From NCBI GenBank assembly GCA_007695225.1, contig REED01000173.1:89588-153587 (forward strand): a stretch of DNA of 64,000 nt, written 5' to 3'. The DNA comes from Gemmatimonadales bacterium (GTDB lineage Bacteria; Gemmatimonadota; Gemmatimonadetes; Longimicrobiales; Gaopeijiaceae). This document shows positions 30,313 through 40,594 of this stretch, in pieces. The position numbers were made by a program, and so were the translations under genes. The number at the start of each line of letters is the position of its first letter. The first letter of the stretch is position 1. Under the pieces are notes generated by a model that saw nothing but the letters and a program-made list of their open reading frames with translations, was not told the origin of the DNA and did not search any database.

Positions 30313-30645
30313 TCAGAAGCCCGCCAGCCCCTCCTCCCTTGATCCAGCGATGCGGAACAGGGTGTCCAACTTGGTCAACTCGAAGAGGGTCCGGAGGTCC
30401 TCATTCAGGCTGGAAAGACGAAGCTCACCCCCCTGTTCCCGGATCTTCTTGGAGAGGCTCACCAGGACGCCGAGCCCCGAGGAGTCGATGTAGCCGGTCT
30501 CGGTGAAGTCGATGAGAATCTTTCGAGCTCCCTGCTCCACCTCCTCCAGAACACGCTGCTTCAGTTCCTGCCGATTCCCAACGATGAGCTGGCCGTCCAC
30601 GTCTATGACGGTGACCTCCCCGTCCCGCTTCACCTGAAACGCCAT
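30313..30645 (-). CDS. STAS-domain anti-sigma factor antagonist (RsbV-like)
   Basis: VIDVDGQLIVGNRQELKQRV...ILIDFTETGYIDSSGLGVLVSLSKKIREQGGELRLSSL; DSSGLG phosphoacceptor motif. Confidence 0.94.
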   Translation of the reverse strand: MAFQVKRDGEVTVIDVDGQLIVGNRQELKQRVLEEVEQGARKILIDFTETGYIDSSGLGVLVSLSKKIREQGGELRLSSLNEDLRTLFELTKLDTLFRIAGSREEGLAGF

Positions 30646-30826
30646 GGGTGCTCCATTTCCTCGAAGTCCGCAGTCGGAGCTGCGGAGCGTGGGGTCCACC
30701 GCAGACTCCGCAGGTGGACAGGGTTACTGCCGGGCGCACAATCTACCCTACGTTCGGGCGACGCGGCATCAAAAGCTATTCCCGCCGCGCGCCGAGGGGC
30801 AAGATGCCATCCAGGATGGGGGCGGC

Positions 30827-31819
30827 TCAGGGGGCCGCCAGGGAGGTGATACAGGCCACGTTCACGATGTCTGCGGCAGTGGCTCCCCTGGAAAGATCGT
30901 TGCAGGGCCGATGGAGACCCTGGACAATGGGCCCCACGGCCTCTGCCCGGGCCATCCGCTGGACCAGCTTATAGGCAATGTTCCCCGCGTCCAGGTCGGG
31001 GAATACCAGGACGTTGGCCGCTCCCCCCACCGCCGAGTCCGGCGCCTTCCTCCTCGCCACCGCCTCCATGAGGGCGGTATCCGCCTGGAACTCCCCGTCG
31101 GAGGGGATCCCGGGCTCCATGTCCCGAAAGAGGGCCAGGGCCTCCCGCACCCGCTCCACCGAGGGTCCTGCGGCGCTTCCCCGGCTGCTGTAGGAGAGGA
31201 AGGCCACCACGGGCGAATCCCCCACCACCTTTCGACGGGCCCGGGCGGCGGCCACGGCGATCTGGGCCAGCTGAGGGCCGGTGGGGTCGGGAACCACCGC
31301 GCAGTCGGTGAAGGTGAGCACCTCCTCCCCCCGTCCCCGGAACTCGGGAACCACCATGTAGAAGGCCGAGGAGATGGTCCGAATCCCCTCCTCCGGGCCC
31401 ACGCACCAGAGGGCCGCACGGAGAACGTCGCCCGTGGCATGGACCGCTCCGGCCACCGACCCATCCGCCTCCCCAAGCGCCACCATGAGGGCGCCTCGGA
31501 AGAGGGGGTCGCGAATCCGAATCCGGGCCTCGGATTCGGTGAGTCCCCGGGCTCGCCGCCGAGCCAGGAGCCGGGTGACGTATTTGCCCGTGTCCTGCAT
31601 GGAGCGAGGATCCACCACCTCCACGGCTCCGGGATCTCCGCCGGCGGCCAGGAGGCCATCCCGGAGGGTGGCGGGGTCCCCCAGGAGGACCGGGTGCAGG
31701 AGACCATGGACCTGGATCTCCGCCGCCGCCGCCAGGGTCCGGGGGTCCTCTCCCTCAGGGAAGACGATGCGCCGGGGACGGTCACGGGCCCGCGTCCGCA
31801 CTCCCTCTAGGAAGCTCAC
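30827..31819 (-). CDS. pta: Phosphate acetyltransferase
   Basis: [73 protein letters not shown]. Confidence 0.93.
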   Translation of the reverse strand: MSFLEGVRTRARDRPRRIVFPEGEDPRTLAAAAEIQVHGLLHPVLLGDPATLRDGLLAAGGDPGAVEVVDPRSMQDTGKYVTRLLARRRARGLTESEARIRIRDPLFRGALMVALGEADGSVAGAVHATGDVLRAALWCVGPEEGIRTISSAFYMVVPEFRGRGEEVLTFTDCAVVPDPTGPQLAQIAVAAARARRKVVGDSPVVAFLSYSSRGSAAGPSVERVREALALFRDMEPGIPSDGEFQADTALMEAVARRKAPDSAVGGAANVLVFPDLDAGNIAYKLVQRMARAEAVGPIVQGLHRPCNDLSRGATAADIVNVACITSLAAP

Positions 31820-32325
31820 GCGTCCTCCTCTCCGAAGCGGCGTTCCATCCGGCGCAGGACCGAAGGCGAGACGAAGGGGGAGATGTCCCCGCCGAGGCGC
31901 GCCACCTCCCGGACCAGGGAAGCAGAGAGGAAGGAGAGGTGGGCGTCAGGTGTCAGGAAGATGAACTCCGCCTCGGGATCCATCTCCCGGTTCATCTGGG
32001 CCATCTGGAATTCGTACTCGAAATCCGAGACCGCCCGGAGACCCCGAACGACGAAGTCCGCCTTCGCCTCTCGGAGAAACCGGACCAGGAGCCCCTGAAA
32101 CGCGATGCATTCGATGCGGGGCTCGTCGGCGAAGACCTCCTGGAGCATCTCCACCCTCTCCTCCAACGTGAAGGCCGGGCGCTTGGCCTGGGTCGCTGTT
32201 CCCGCCACCGCCACCACCACCCGATCCGCCACCCGCAGGGTGCGGCGGGCGATATCCTCATGGCCCAGGGTGACGGGGTCGAAGGAGCCGGGGTAGAGGG
32301 CCACGATCTCTCGGGTGCGGGTCAT
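31816..32325 (-). CDS. coaD: Pantetheine-phosphate adenylyltransferase
   Basis: [62 protein letters not shown]. Confidence 0.97.
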   Translation of the reverse strand: MTRTREIVALYPGSFDPVTLGHEDIARRTLRVADRVVVAVAGTATQAKRPAFTLEERVEMLQEVFADEPRIECIAFQGLLVRFLREAKADFVVRGLRAVSDFEYEFQMAQMNREMDPEAEFIFLTPDAHLSFLSASLVREVARLGGDISPFVSPSVLRRMERRFGEEDA

Positions 32326-32849
32326 TCGAGTGCCTCGAGATGGGAAAGGGTGGTGTCCCCGTACCGTCGCTGTCGGAGGCCGGGAAGGTCGGGAAGGGGT
32401 TCGGCAGTCCGGTGCTCCACCCATAGCTCCCGGGCGAAGGGACGGGCCTGGAATCGCTCCAGGAGCCGGGCAGCCAGCCCCTGATCGTAGGGCGGGTCCG
32501 CCAGGGCCAGGTCGAAGGCCAGGGGGTCCACCGAGTCCAGGAAGGGGAAGACGTCGCCGGGTCGGATCTGGGCCCGTTCCCCTGCGTCCAGCTCCTGGAC
32601 ATTGGCGCGAAGGGCCTTGAGCGCCCCCCGGGCCCGCTCCACGAACACCACCTCTGCCGCGCCACGGGAGAGCGTCTCCAAGCCCAGTGCGCCGGAGCCG
32701 GCAAAGAGGTCCAGGACCCGGGATCCGGGAATCTGCGGGGCGAGGATCGACATCCACGCCTCCCTCACCCGGTCGGTGGTGGGGCGGACGCCGGTCCCGG
32801 CGGGGGCCGAGATCCGCCGTCCCCCCCATTCACCGGCGATGATCCTCAT
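32322..32849 (-). CDS. rsmD: 16S rRNA (guanine(966)-N(2))-methyltransferase RsmD
   Basis: MRIIAGEWGGRRI, RPTTDRVREAWMSIL, VLDLFAGSGALGLETLSRGA, LALADPPYDQGL. Confidence 0.94.
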   Translation of the reverse strand: MRIIAGEWGGRRISAPAGTGVRPTTDRVREAWMSILAPQIPGSRVLDLFAGSGALGLETLSRGAAEVVFVERARGALKALRANVQELDAGERAQIRPGDVFPFLDSVDPLAFDLALADPPYDQGLAARLLERFQARPFARELWVEHRTAEPLPDLPGLRQRRYGDTTLSHLEALE

Positions 32850-32862
32850 GGTGCCTCCCCCA

Positions 32863-34623
32863 TCAGCTGGACGCCTCCGCGGTTGGATCCCGCAGGTCCA
32901 GGAGCCGCGCCTGCAGGGTCCGCCGCCCTCGGTACTCGTTCTCCCGGAGCTGGAAGGCCAGGTCCATCGTGGGTCCCAGGGATCCCACAGGATGGCGTCG
33001 GGCGAGCCCGAATCCGATGGCGTCCAGTCCCCGTCTCCCATTCCCCAGGCGGAGCTTCAGGTGGTCCTTCCCCACCACTCGGGGTGGATCCGCCACTGGC
33101 GCCCCCCGACCAAGGAAGACGGGGCGGGCGTTGCCGATCCCGAAGGGCCCCAGGTAGCCCAACCAGTGGTGCAGTTCATCGGTGGCCTCCTCCAGGGGGA
33201 GCTCGGCATCGACCCGGAGAACCGGAGGGGGAATGCCGTCGGTGAGCTGGTCCCCCACCGCGTGGTTGAATGCAGCCCGGAAAGCGGGAAGGTGGAGGGC
33301 CTCCAGATCCAGGCCGGCGGCCTGCCGATGTCCCCCAAAACGGATGAGGTGCTCCCTGCACCGCTCCACGGCGTCGTGGAGGTGGACCTGGGGGATGGAA
33401 CGGGCGCTCCCCCTTCCCCGCTCCCCATCCAGCGCCACGAGGACCACGGGGCGGTGGATCCGCTCCACCACCCGGGAGGCCACGATGCCGATAACGCCCG
33501 GATGCCAGCCCTCCCCCGCCACCACTACCCCCAGGTCCCGCTCCGGTCGGTAGTCCCGGGCCAGGGTCTCCAGGGCCTGGTCCAGGGTCCGGCGATCCTC
33601 GGCCTTCCGGTGTCCATTCTCCTCCTCCAACTCCCCCGCCAGTGCGGACGCCTCTACCGGATCCTCTGTGAGGAGGAGGCGCAGGGCCACGCCGGCGTCC
33701 CCCATTCGCCCTACCGCGTTGATCCGGGGAGCCAACACGAAGCCCACCTGTCCCGCGTCCACCCCCTGCTCCCGGGCGGCGTCCAGTCCTGAGGCGTCCA
33801 TGAGGGCCTGGAGCCCCACCTTCTCGGTGTGGGCCAGGTAGCGGAGACCGAAACGGACGAGGATCCGGTTTGCGCCGGTGAGTGGTACCAGGTCCGCCAC
33901 CGTGGCCAGCGCCACCAGGTCCAGGTGGGAGTGGAGTTCCTCCTGGGGAAGCCCCCGCATCCGAGCCAGGAGGCGGGCCAACTGGAAGACCACACCCGTA
34001 CCACAGAGATCGCCTGCAGGATGGTGGCAGTCGGATCGGCTGGGATTCACCACGGCGAAGGCGGGAGGGAGTTCGGGCCCCGGCGTGTGGTGGTCGGTGA
34101 CGATGACGTCCATTCCCGACTCCCGGGCCCGTCGTATCGGATCCACCGCCCGGATCCCGGAGTCACAGGTGACGATGAGAGAGGCCCCGGCCTGCCGCGC
34201 TGCCTCCAAGCCTCCTTCGCCCAGGTCGTACCCGTCCCGGAGTCGGTGGGGAACGAAGGGCTCCACCTTCCCCCCCAACCGCCGAAGCCAGCGGGTGAGG
34301 AGGGCGGCGGCGCAGACCCCGTCCACGTCATAGTCCCCGTGGACCAGGATCGTCTCCCCCCCCTCCACGGCCCGGAGGATTCGCTCCGCCGCCTGAGGTG
34401 CGTCCGTCAGCGTCCCCGGATCCGGAAGGTCCTCCAGTCGAGGCCGGAGAAAGCGCCGCGCCACCTCCGGATCGGCATATCCCCGGGCGGCAAGGATCCC
34501 GCAGAGCGCGGGAGGAAGGGAGAGCTCCCCGGTGAGGCGACGGACCAGGTCCGGGTCCGGGGCCTCCCGAAGACGCCACCGGAGCTGGGGGGGGGGCGGG
34601 AGTTCCGGTGGGTCGCTCCCCAT
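32863..34623 (-). CDS. recJ: Single-stranded-DNA-specific exonuclease RecJ
   Basis: ILVHGDYDVDGVCAAALLTRWL, VTDHHTPGPELPPAFAVVNPSR, GWHPGVIGIVASR, FGGHRQAAGL; start MGSDPPELPPPPQ at 34621-34623. Confidence 0.95.
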   Translation of the reverse strand: MGSDPPELPPPPQLRWRLREAPDPDLVRRLTGELSLPPALCGILAARGYADPEVARRFLRPRLEDLPDPGTLTDAPQAAERILRAVEGGETILVHGDYDVDGVCAAALLTRWLRRLGGKVEPFVPHRLRDGYDLGEGGLEAARQAGASLIVTCDSGIRAVDPIRRARESGMDVIVTDHHTPGPELPPAFAVVNPSRSDCHHPAGDLCGTGVVFQLARLLARMRGLPQEELHSHLDLVALATVADLVPLTGANRILVRFGLRYLAHTEKVGLQALMDASGLDAAREQGVDAGQVGFVLAPRINAVGRMGDAGVALRLLLTEDPVEASALAGELEEENGHRKAEDRRTLDQALETLARDYRPERDLGVVVAGEGWHPGVIGIVASRVVERIHRPVVLVALDGERGRGSARSIPQVHLHDAVERCREHLIRFGGHRQAAGLDLEALHLPAFRAAFNHAVGDQLTDGIPPPVLRVDAELPLEEATDELHHWLGYLGPFGIGNARPVFLGRGAPVADPPRVVGKDHLKLRLGNGRRGLDAIGFGLARRHPVGSLGPTMDLAFQLRENEYRGRRTLQARLLDLRDPTAEASS

Positions 34624-34720
34624 CACGGATGGAACTCCCGGTGGGTGTGCGCGGGAACTGTGGGGCCAGGGGCGCCCCGGGCGGGGCCCGCCCAGAATCC
34701 GCCCCTCCGGACAGGGCGTG

Positions 34721-35536
34721 TCACGCTCCCGGACTCTCCGACTGGGCCGCCTCGGTGTCGGCCGGCTCCATCCCCTCGGACTCGGGCTCGCCGGACTCGG
34801 ACTGGACGGGCGTCTCCTCTTCGGGCTCGGGCTCGGCGGTGAGGACCACCCCACAGGCTTCGCAGCGAAGGAGTGTACTTCCCCTTCGGATCTCGTTCTG
34901 GAGCTGAAGGGGAACCATGCCGTAGCAGGCACCGCAGGCACCGTCCTCCGTGAGGGTTGCCACGACCACCTTCCGTCCCGACCCGTGAAAGCTCTCGTAG
35001 ACGCGACGCTCGGCATCACCCAACGTTCCCAGGAGGACATCGCGTCGGGCCCGAAGGCGGGAGAGTCGGTCCTTCAGGGCTCCCCGCTGGGCCAGCATGG
35101 CCTCCTGATTCGGCTCCACCTCCGCCCGGGCCGCCAGCGTTGCCTCCTCCAGCTCCTCGAGGGCGATCTCGGAACGACGGACCTGCTCCAGGAGGGTCAT
35201 GGCCTCCTGTTCCTCCGCTTCGATGGCCCTCCGGATGAGATCCAGTTCGGTCCGGACCGCCGCCTCCTCCCGGAGATTGGAGACCTGGTTCAGACGCTCG
35301 TCCAGACGCTTCGCCCGGGCACGCTTGTCCTCGGCGCCCCGTTCCAGACGGCGGGCGTCGGTTCGCATCTGTTCCAGACGGTCGCGATTCTTGCCGAACT
35401 CCGCCTCAAGGCGGAGTGCCGGTTCCTCCACCTCGGCGAGCCGGGGATCGAAGGCTTCGATCTCGGATCGGAGGGTTCGGACCTCTTGGTCGATCTTCTG
35501 GAGCTCCCTGAGGGAGCCCATCATCGTCTTCGTCAT
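34721..35536 (-). CDS. Coiled-coil zinc ribbon protein (C4-type zinc ribbon at C-terminus)
   Basis: Long coiled coil then CGACYGMVPLQLQNEIRRGSTLLRCEACGVVL. Confidence 0.88.
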   Translation of the reverse strand: MTKTMMGSLRELQKIDQEVRTLRSEIEAFDPRLAEVEEPALRLEAEFGKNRDRLEQMRTDARRLERGAEDKRARAKRLDERLNQVSNLREEAAVRTELDLIRRAIEAEEQEAMTLLEQVRRSEIALEELEEATLAARAEVEPNQEAMLAQRGALKDRLSRLRARRDVLLGTLGDAERRVYESFHGSGRKVVVATLTEDGACGACYGMVPLQLQNEIRRGSTLLRCEACGVVLTAEPEPEEETPVQSESGEPESEGMEPADTEAAQSESPGA

Positions 35537-35597
35537 ACCACTTCCTTGCTCGGAATGATGTCTCCGGGCTCGCGAGGGGATCCCCGCCAGCCTCCCT

Positions 35598-37433
35598 TCA
35601 CCGGCCGGGACGGTCCCTGCTCAGCTCCTGCAGTGCCCGTGCGAGGCGTCGCCGCTCCTCGGGATCGGCTTCCGCCTGGAGGCGCGCCATGAGTTCGCCC
35701 CTGCGCTCCCGGACCTCCCGATCCTGGAGGGACCGGATACAGTCCTCGAAGATCTGGCCGGTGTGATCCAGTTCCTCGGGGCTGGCCAGTAGCTCGTCAA
35801 GCCTTCGCGCCTCCTCCTCGCCCATGTCAGGCGGAGGGGCGGCCAACTCGGGATTCTCAACCAACGCCTGAAAGATGGCCCGCCAGACCGGGTCCCGGAA
35901 CTCCTCCGGTCCGATCCGCTCCAGAGCACGGTCCATCCAGTCCCGGGCCCGGAGCAAGACCAGGAGGAGTGTTCGTTCGGCGCCGAGGGGAGGAATGACC
36001 CGGGTCCGATTCCCACTTCCCCCGACGGTCTTGGCCGTCCTTCCCGGACCACTCCCGGAGCTTTCCGGGGCCCTCGTTCCACCTCTCCCATGACCGTCTC
36101 CCCCATTCCCCGGGGGGGAGCCACCCCCAATGGAGGAAGAGGATGGCCGACTCCGGATCTCCTCCTCCAGCGTTTCCCTCCGCACCCCGGTACGCTCGGC
36201 CACCCTGGAAACGTAGATGTCCCGGAGGGTCGGATCCACTGTGGCCCGGATGGTGGGAAGAAGCTTGTCCACCGCCAACCGGATCCGTTCAATGCTCCCG
36301 AAGAAGCCCTTCTCGTCCAGGAGTTGCAGCTTGCGGTCCATGACATCCAGGGCACCGTCCAGGTACCGACGGAGTCCCTTCGCCCCCTCCTTTCGGATGA
36401 GGGTATCGGGGTCCTCGCCCCTGGGGAGAGTCACCACTGAAGGGTGGATCCCGGCGGCCAGAAGGACATCTGCCCCCCGGAATGTAGCGCGTAGTCCCGC
36501 CTCGTCGGAGTCGAAGAGGAGGAGGGCCCGCTGGGTATAGCGATTCAGGAGGTGCGCCTGTTCCGGGGTAAGTGCCGTCCCCAGGGTGGCCACCGCATGG
36601 TCCACCCCCCCGGCGGAAAGGGCGACCACATCCATGTAGCCCTCCACCACCAGGGCCACACCCTCCTTCCGGATGGCGTGGCGGTTCCAGCCCAGGGCAT
36701 AGAGCTGCTGGCCCTTGTGGTAGACCGGGGACTCCGGTGAGTTCAGGTACTTGGGTACGCCCTTCCCGGCTCCACCCAACACCCGCCCGCCGAAGGCCAC
36801 CACCTTCCCGCTCACCGACTCGATGGGGAAGATGATGCGGTTCCGAAACCGATCATAGGGCTCAGAGGAACGCTCGCTGGTGGTGATGAGCCCCACCTCC
36901 AGGAGGAGCTCATCCGGGATTTCGTGGACCGCCGCCGCCTCCCGGAGCCCCCGCCACTCATCGGGGGCGAAGCCGAGACCGAAGCGCTCCGCCGTCTCCT
37001 CGTCGATCCCCCGTTCTTCGAGATAGTCCCGGCCCTTGCGCCCTTCGTCGGGATGGGCCAGCCGGCTCCGGTAGTGCTCACGGGCGAAGGCGTTGGCCTC
37101 GTAGTGACTCCGGAGCGGGTCCTCCGCCTCCTCCTCCCGGCCCACCTCCCGGACCTCCACCCCGAACCGGGCCCCCACCTGCTTCACCGCCTCGACGAAA
37201 TCCAGCCCGGTCCGCTTCATGACGAAATCGAAGACATCGCCGGACGCCCCGCACCCAAAACAGTTGTAGAAGCCCTTGGCGGGAACCACGTAGAAGGAGG
37301 GAGTGCGATCCTCGTGGAAGGGGCACTTCCCCTTCCAGTCCTTTCCGGAACGCTTCAGGGGAACCGACTCCCCCACCACCTCCACGAGATCGGCCCGGAC
37401 CCGGACCTCTTCCACCACTTCGTCGGGGATCAT
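35598..37433 (-). CDS. dnaG: DNA primase
   Basis: CPFHEDRTPSFYVVPAKGFYNCFGCGASGDVFDFVM; TOPRIM VVEGYMDVVAL; LLLFDSDEAG. Confidence 0.97.
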   Translation of the reverse strand: MIPDEVVEEVRVRADLVEVVGESVPLKRSGKDWKGKCPFHEDRTPSFYVVPAKGFYNCFGCGASGDVFDFVMKRTGLDFVEAVKQVGARFGVEVREVGREEEAEDPLRSHYEANAFAREHYRSRLAHPDEGRKGRDYLEERGIDEETAERFGLGFAPDEWRGLREAAAVHEIPDELLLEVGLITTSERSSEPYDRFRNRIIFPIESVSGKVVAFGGRVLGGAGKGVPKYLNSPESPVYHKGQQLYALGWNRHAIRKEGVALVVEGYMDVVALSAGGVDHAVATLGTALTPEQAHLLNRYTQRALLLFDSDEAGLRATFRGADVLLAAGIHPSVVTLPRGEDPDTLIRKEGAKGLRRYLDGALDVMDRKLQLLDEKGFFGSIERIRLAVDKLLPTIRATVDPTLRDIYVSRVAERTGVRRETLEEEIRSRPSSSSIGGGSPPGNGGDGHGRGGTRAPESSGSGPGRTAKTVGGSGNRTRVIPPLGAERTLLLVLLRARDWMDRALERIGPEEFRDPVWRAIFQALVENPELAAPPPDMGEEEARRLDELLASPEELDHTGQIFEDCIRSLQDREVRERRGELMARLQAEADPEERRRLARALQELSRDRPGR

Positions 37434-37456
37434 GGGGACCTCCCTTCCATTCCCAC

Positions 37457-39907
37457 CTACCCGAACACGGCGACGGTAACACCGCCGCCTCCCTCGCCCG
37501 GAGCCCCAGGGCGGGCTTCCCGGACCCGGGGATCGTCGCGGAGGAGCTCCCGAACCCGGGCCTTCACGGCACCGGTCCCCTTTCCGTGGATCACCCTGAG
37601 TTCCTGGAGCCCCGCCAGCACCGCGCCATCCAGGGACCGGGCCAGCTCCAACTCCACCTCGTCCACCCGAAGCCCCCGCAGGTCGGCCTCGGAGCGAACC
37701 TCCACCTCGGGCACCGAGATATGGCCCCTGCCGCCTCCCCTGGACGCCTTCTCCCCCTTCCCCTCCTTCACCGGCTCCACCTCGGCCACCGGAAGGAGAA
37801 GCCGGAGCCCCCCCACCTCCACCGTGACCCTCTCCCCATCGGCTTCCAGGACGACTCCCCGGGCTCCACCATCCCGGAGTCGGATCCGGTCCCCGGCCTC
37901 AAGCTCCCCTCCCTCCAACCTCCGACCGGCCACCCGGTCCCTTCGTCGCCGGGGCGTCCGAGGCGCCCGTTCCGCCTGGGTCCGGGCCGCGGCCTCCACC
38001 CGGCGGCGGGCCTCCCGCTCCGCCTCCTCTCGGAGACCGCCCTCCGCCTCCCGAAGCTCCCGGATGGTGGCCTCCACCTCGTCCCGGGCCTCCATGAGGA
38101 GTCGCCGGGCCTCCTCCCTGGCCCGGGCCTCCGCCGTGCGTTCCCGCTCCTCCAGGTGGGCGGCGCGGCTCTGGACCTCCTCCCGGAGTCGAATCGCCTC
38201 CTCCCGTGCCCGGCTCCCCTCCTCCAGGGCCTGGGAGAGTTCTCTCTCCTTCCGCTCCAGGGTCTCCAGGAGCCGCTCCACGTCCAGCTCCCCCGAGTCC
38301 ACCAGCGCTTCGGCCCGATCCAGGACCTCGCCGGGAAAGCCAAGGCGGCGGGCGATGGCCAGGCCATAGCTGCGTCCCGGCCTCCCCTTCTGGAACTGAT
38401 AGGTGGGCTCGATGCGCCCCGGGTCGAAGAGAAGGGAGGCGTTTACGATGCCACTCCCTTCCTCGTCCAGCCGTTTCAACGCCCCCAGATGGGAGGTTAC
38501 CAGGGCCCGGGCGCCCCGCTCCACCAGCGTCTCCAGAATGGCCCGGGCCAGCGCCGCTCCCTCCGCCGGATCGGTCCCCGTGCCCATCTCATCCATGAGG
38601 ACCAGGGTCCCGGGGCCCGCGGCCTCCACGATCTCCCGGGCATTGGCCAGGTGAGCCGAAAAGGTGGAAAGGGACTCGGCGATGGACTGTTCATCCCCGA
38701 TATCGGCCACCACCCGTCGGATGACGGGGAAGCGGGTCCCCGGCGCAACGGGAGGAAAAATCCCGCTCTGGGCCAGGAGGAAAAGGAGGCCGGTGGCCTT
38801 CAGGAGCACCGTCTTGCCTCCGGTGTTCGGCCCGGAGATCACCACCGCCCGCTCGTCCGGTCCCAACTCCAGATCGAAGGGGATGACGGTGCCCTCACCC
38901 TTCTCCAGGAGGAGGGGATGTCGAGCCCCCAGGACCCGGATCTGTTCGTCTCCGGGATCTGCCAGCTCGGGTCGGAACGCCCCCCATGCCCGGGCGGTGA
39001 GGGCCCGGGCCCAGAGGGTGTCGAAGGTCACCAATGCGTCCAGCCCTTCGGCCATCTCCGGGCCATGAATTCGAAGGCGCCCCGTCACCTCCCGGAGAAT
39101 GCGATGGATCTCGGCATCCTCCTCCCGTTCCAGTTCCAGGAGCTCGTTCATCAGCCGACTGGCCAGGGGAGGCTCCACGAAGAGGGTCGCCCCGGTGCCC
39201 GACTCCCCCAGGATGACGCCCCCCACCTCCGACTTCCCCTCCCTCCGGATGGGGACCACGTAGCGGCCCTCCCGAACCGACACGGAGGCGTCGGGGACCC
39301 GGATCCGCTCCGGGAGGCCGTCCAGGAAGGCCTCGAGCCGTCTCACGATCCGGCTTCGGGCCGCAGCGAGGGTTCGACGGATGCGGCGGAGGTCGGGGCT
39401 GGCCCCATCCCGGATCCGGGCGTCGTCGTCCACCACCTCCCGGATCCGCTCCTCAGGGGCAGGAAGGAGGGGCAGGCGCCGTCGGAGGGCCTGGAGCGGG
39501 TCAGCCACGGGAGCACCCCCGCCGGAGGGGTCGGGGGACTCCCTGGATTCGGCTCTGAATTCAGCCTCCCGCCCGATCATCCGCTCCAGGGCGAGCGACA
39601 ACTCCCGGGCGGCCTGGAGAAGGCGACCCAAGCGGTGAAGCTGGACCGGATCCAGAACGCCCCCCTCCGTCCCCAGGACCTGGAGCGCTTCCCGGGCGTC
39701 GGGGGGAAGGGGTGGAGCCCAGTCGGGATGGTCCATGAGGATCCCGAAGGTTGCCTCCACCCTGAGGAGCTCCGCCCGGAGGGCTTCGGTGGCCACCCCC
39801 GGGCGCCGAGCCAGGAGGGCCTCCCGTCCCAATTCGCTTCCCGCCCGCCCCGCCACGACCTCGAGCACCTTGGGAAACTCCAGGAGGGCAAGGGAGTGCT
39901 CGTTCAC
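37457..39907 (-). CDS. mutS2: Endonuclease MutS2
   Basis: VVISGPNTGGKTVLLKATGLLFLLAQSG, LVLMDEMGTGTDPAEGAALARAI, C-terminal Smr domain DLRGLRVDEVE...LRVIHGKGTGAVKARVRELL. Confidence 0.97.
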   Translation of the reverse strand: MNEHSLALLEFPKVLEVVAGRAGSELGREALLARRPGVATEALRAELLRVEATFGILMDHPDWAPPLPPDAREALQVLGTEGGVLDPVQLHRLGRLLQAARELSLALERMIGREAEFRAESRESPDPSGGGAPVADPLQALRRRLPLLPAPEERIREVVDDDARIRDGASPDLRRIRRTLAAARSRIVRRLEAFLDGLPERIRVPDASVSVREGRYVVPIRREGKSEVGGVILGESGTGATLFVEPPLASRLMNELLELEREEDAEIHRILREVTGRLRIHGPEMAEGLDALVTFDTLWARALTARAWGAFRPELADPGDEQIRVLGARHPLLLEKGEGTVIPFDLELGPDERAVVISGPNTGGKTVLLKATGLLFLLAQSGIFPPVAPGTRFPVIRRVVADIGDEQSIAESLSTFSAHLANAREIVEAAGPGTLVLMDEMGTGTDPAEGAALARAILETLVERGARALVTSHLGALKRLDEEGSGIVNASLLFDPGRIEPTYQFQKGRPGRSYGLAIARRLGFPGEVLDRAEALVDSGELDVERLLETLERKERELSQALEEGSRAREEAIRLREEVQSRAAHLEERERTAEARAREEARRLLMEARDEVEATIRELREAEGGLREEAEREARRRVEAAARTQAERAPRTPRRRRDRVAGRRLEGGELEAGDRIRLRDGGARGVVLEADGERVTVEVGGLRLLLPVAEVEPVKEGKGEKASRGGGRGHISVPEVEVRSEADLRGLRVDEVELELARSLDGAVLAGLQELRVIHGKGTGAVKARVRELLRDDPRVREARPGAPGEGGGGVTVAVFG

Positions 39908-39933
39908 GGCCGGGCTCCTCCCCGAACGGAGGA

Positions 39934-39960
39934 CGGGCGCCGGCCCGAGGCCGGCGCCCG
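39934..39960. terminator. Strong hairpin between yqeY and mutS2 (no U-tract)
   Basis: CGGGCGCCGGC-ccgag-GCCGGCGCCCG, perfect 11-bp stem. Confidence 0.5.
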
Positions 39961-39988
39961 TGGTTCCTCCATGGACTCCAGGGACGGG

Positions 39989-40435
39989 TCAGCCGTCACG
40001 CGCCAGCTCCTCCCGGACGATGCGGTTCGCCTCCTTGCCATCGAATCGGCCCCGGATGAGCGGCATGAGCCGACCCATGAGGGGCCCCATCTCGGTCACT
40101 CCCTCCTGGATGGATTCCCGGACCCGGGCTCGGACCTCGGATTCCTCCAGGGGCTCCGGCAGAAACTCCGCCAGGATGGCCGCCTCCTGGGTCTCCTTCT
40201 CCCCCAACTCCGGGCGCCCGGCAGAGGTCATCTGCTCCGCCGTCTCCCGGCGCTGCTTCTGAGCCCGGGCCAGCACAGCCTGGACCTCCTCCTCGGTGGC
40301 CTCCCTCCCCAATTCGATCTCCCGGTTCCTCACCTCGGACAAGGTGGTGGAGAGGACCGAGACCCGGAGTCGGTCCCGGTCCCTCCGGGCCTGGTTGAGA
40401 GCCTCCTGAAGCTGGGTTCGAAGCGATGCAGACAC
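39989..40435 (-). CDS. yqeY: GatB/YqeY domain-containing protein
   Basis: LRTQLQEALNQARRDRDRLRVSVLSTTLSEVRNREIELGREATEEEVQAVLARAQKQRRE...; GTG start at 40433-40435. Confidence 0.92.
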   Translation of the reverse strand: MSASLRTQLQEALNQARRDRDRLRVSVLSTTLSEVRNREIELGREATEEEVQAVLARAQKQRRETAEQMTSAGRPELGEKETQEAAILAEFLPEPLEESEVRARVRESIQEGVTEMGPLMGRLMPLIRGRFDGKEANRIVREELARDG

Positions 40436-40594
40436 GATGCCCCTTGAGCGGTGAGGGAAGGGTTCAGGAAAGACGGTGACCAGGGTGGAAGGGGTGGACA
40501 CCCGCAAGAGGACACCCACCAGAGCAAGCTATCCCGGCAGCCACCGGGGGGTCAACGGATCCTGGAAGGGTGATCGGAAAGGGGAGTGGGCCGC

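Noticed and set aside
30660-30730. Inverted repeats GTCCACC...GGTGGAC upstream of the STAS gene
   Set aside because: Seven-bp arms in GC-rich DNA are not distinctive enough; no regulator can be named.
37586-40447. 953-aa plus-strand ORF
   Set aside because: Antisense to mutS2 and yqeY, which carry clear family motifs; long antisense ORFs are expected in GC-rich DNA.
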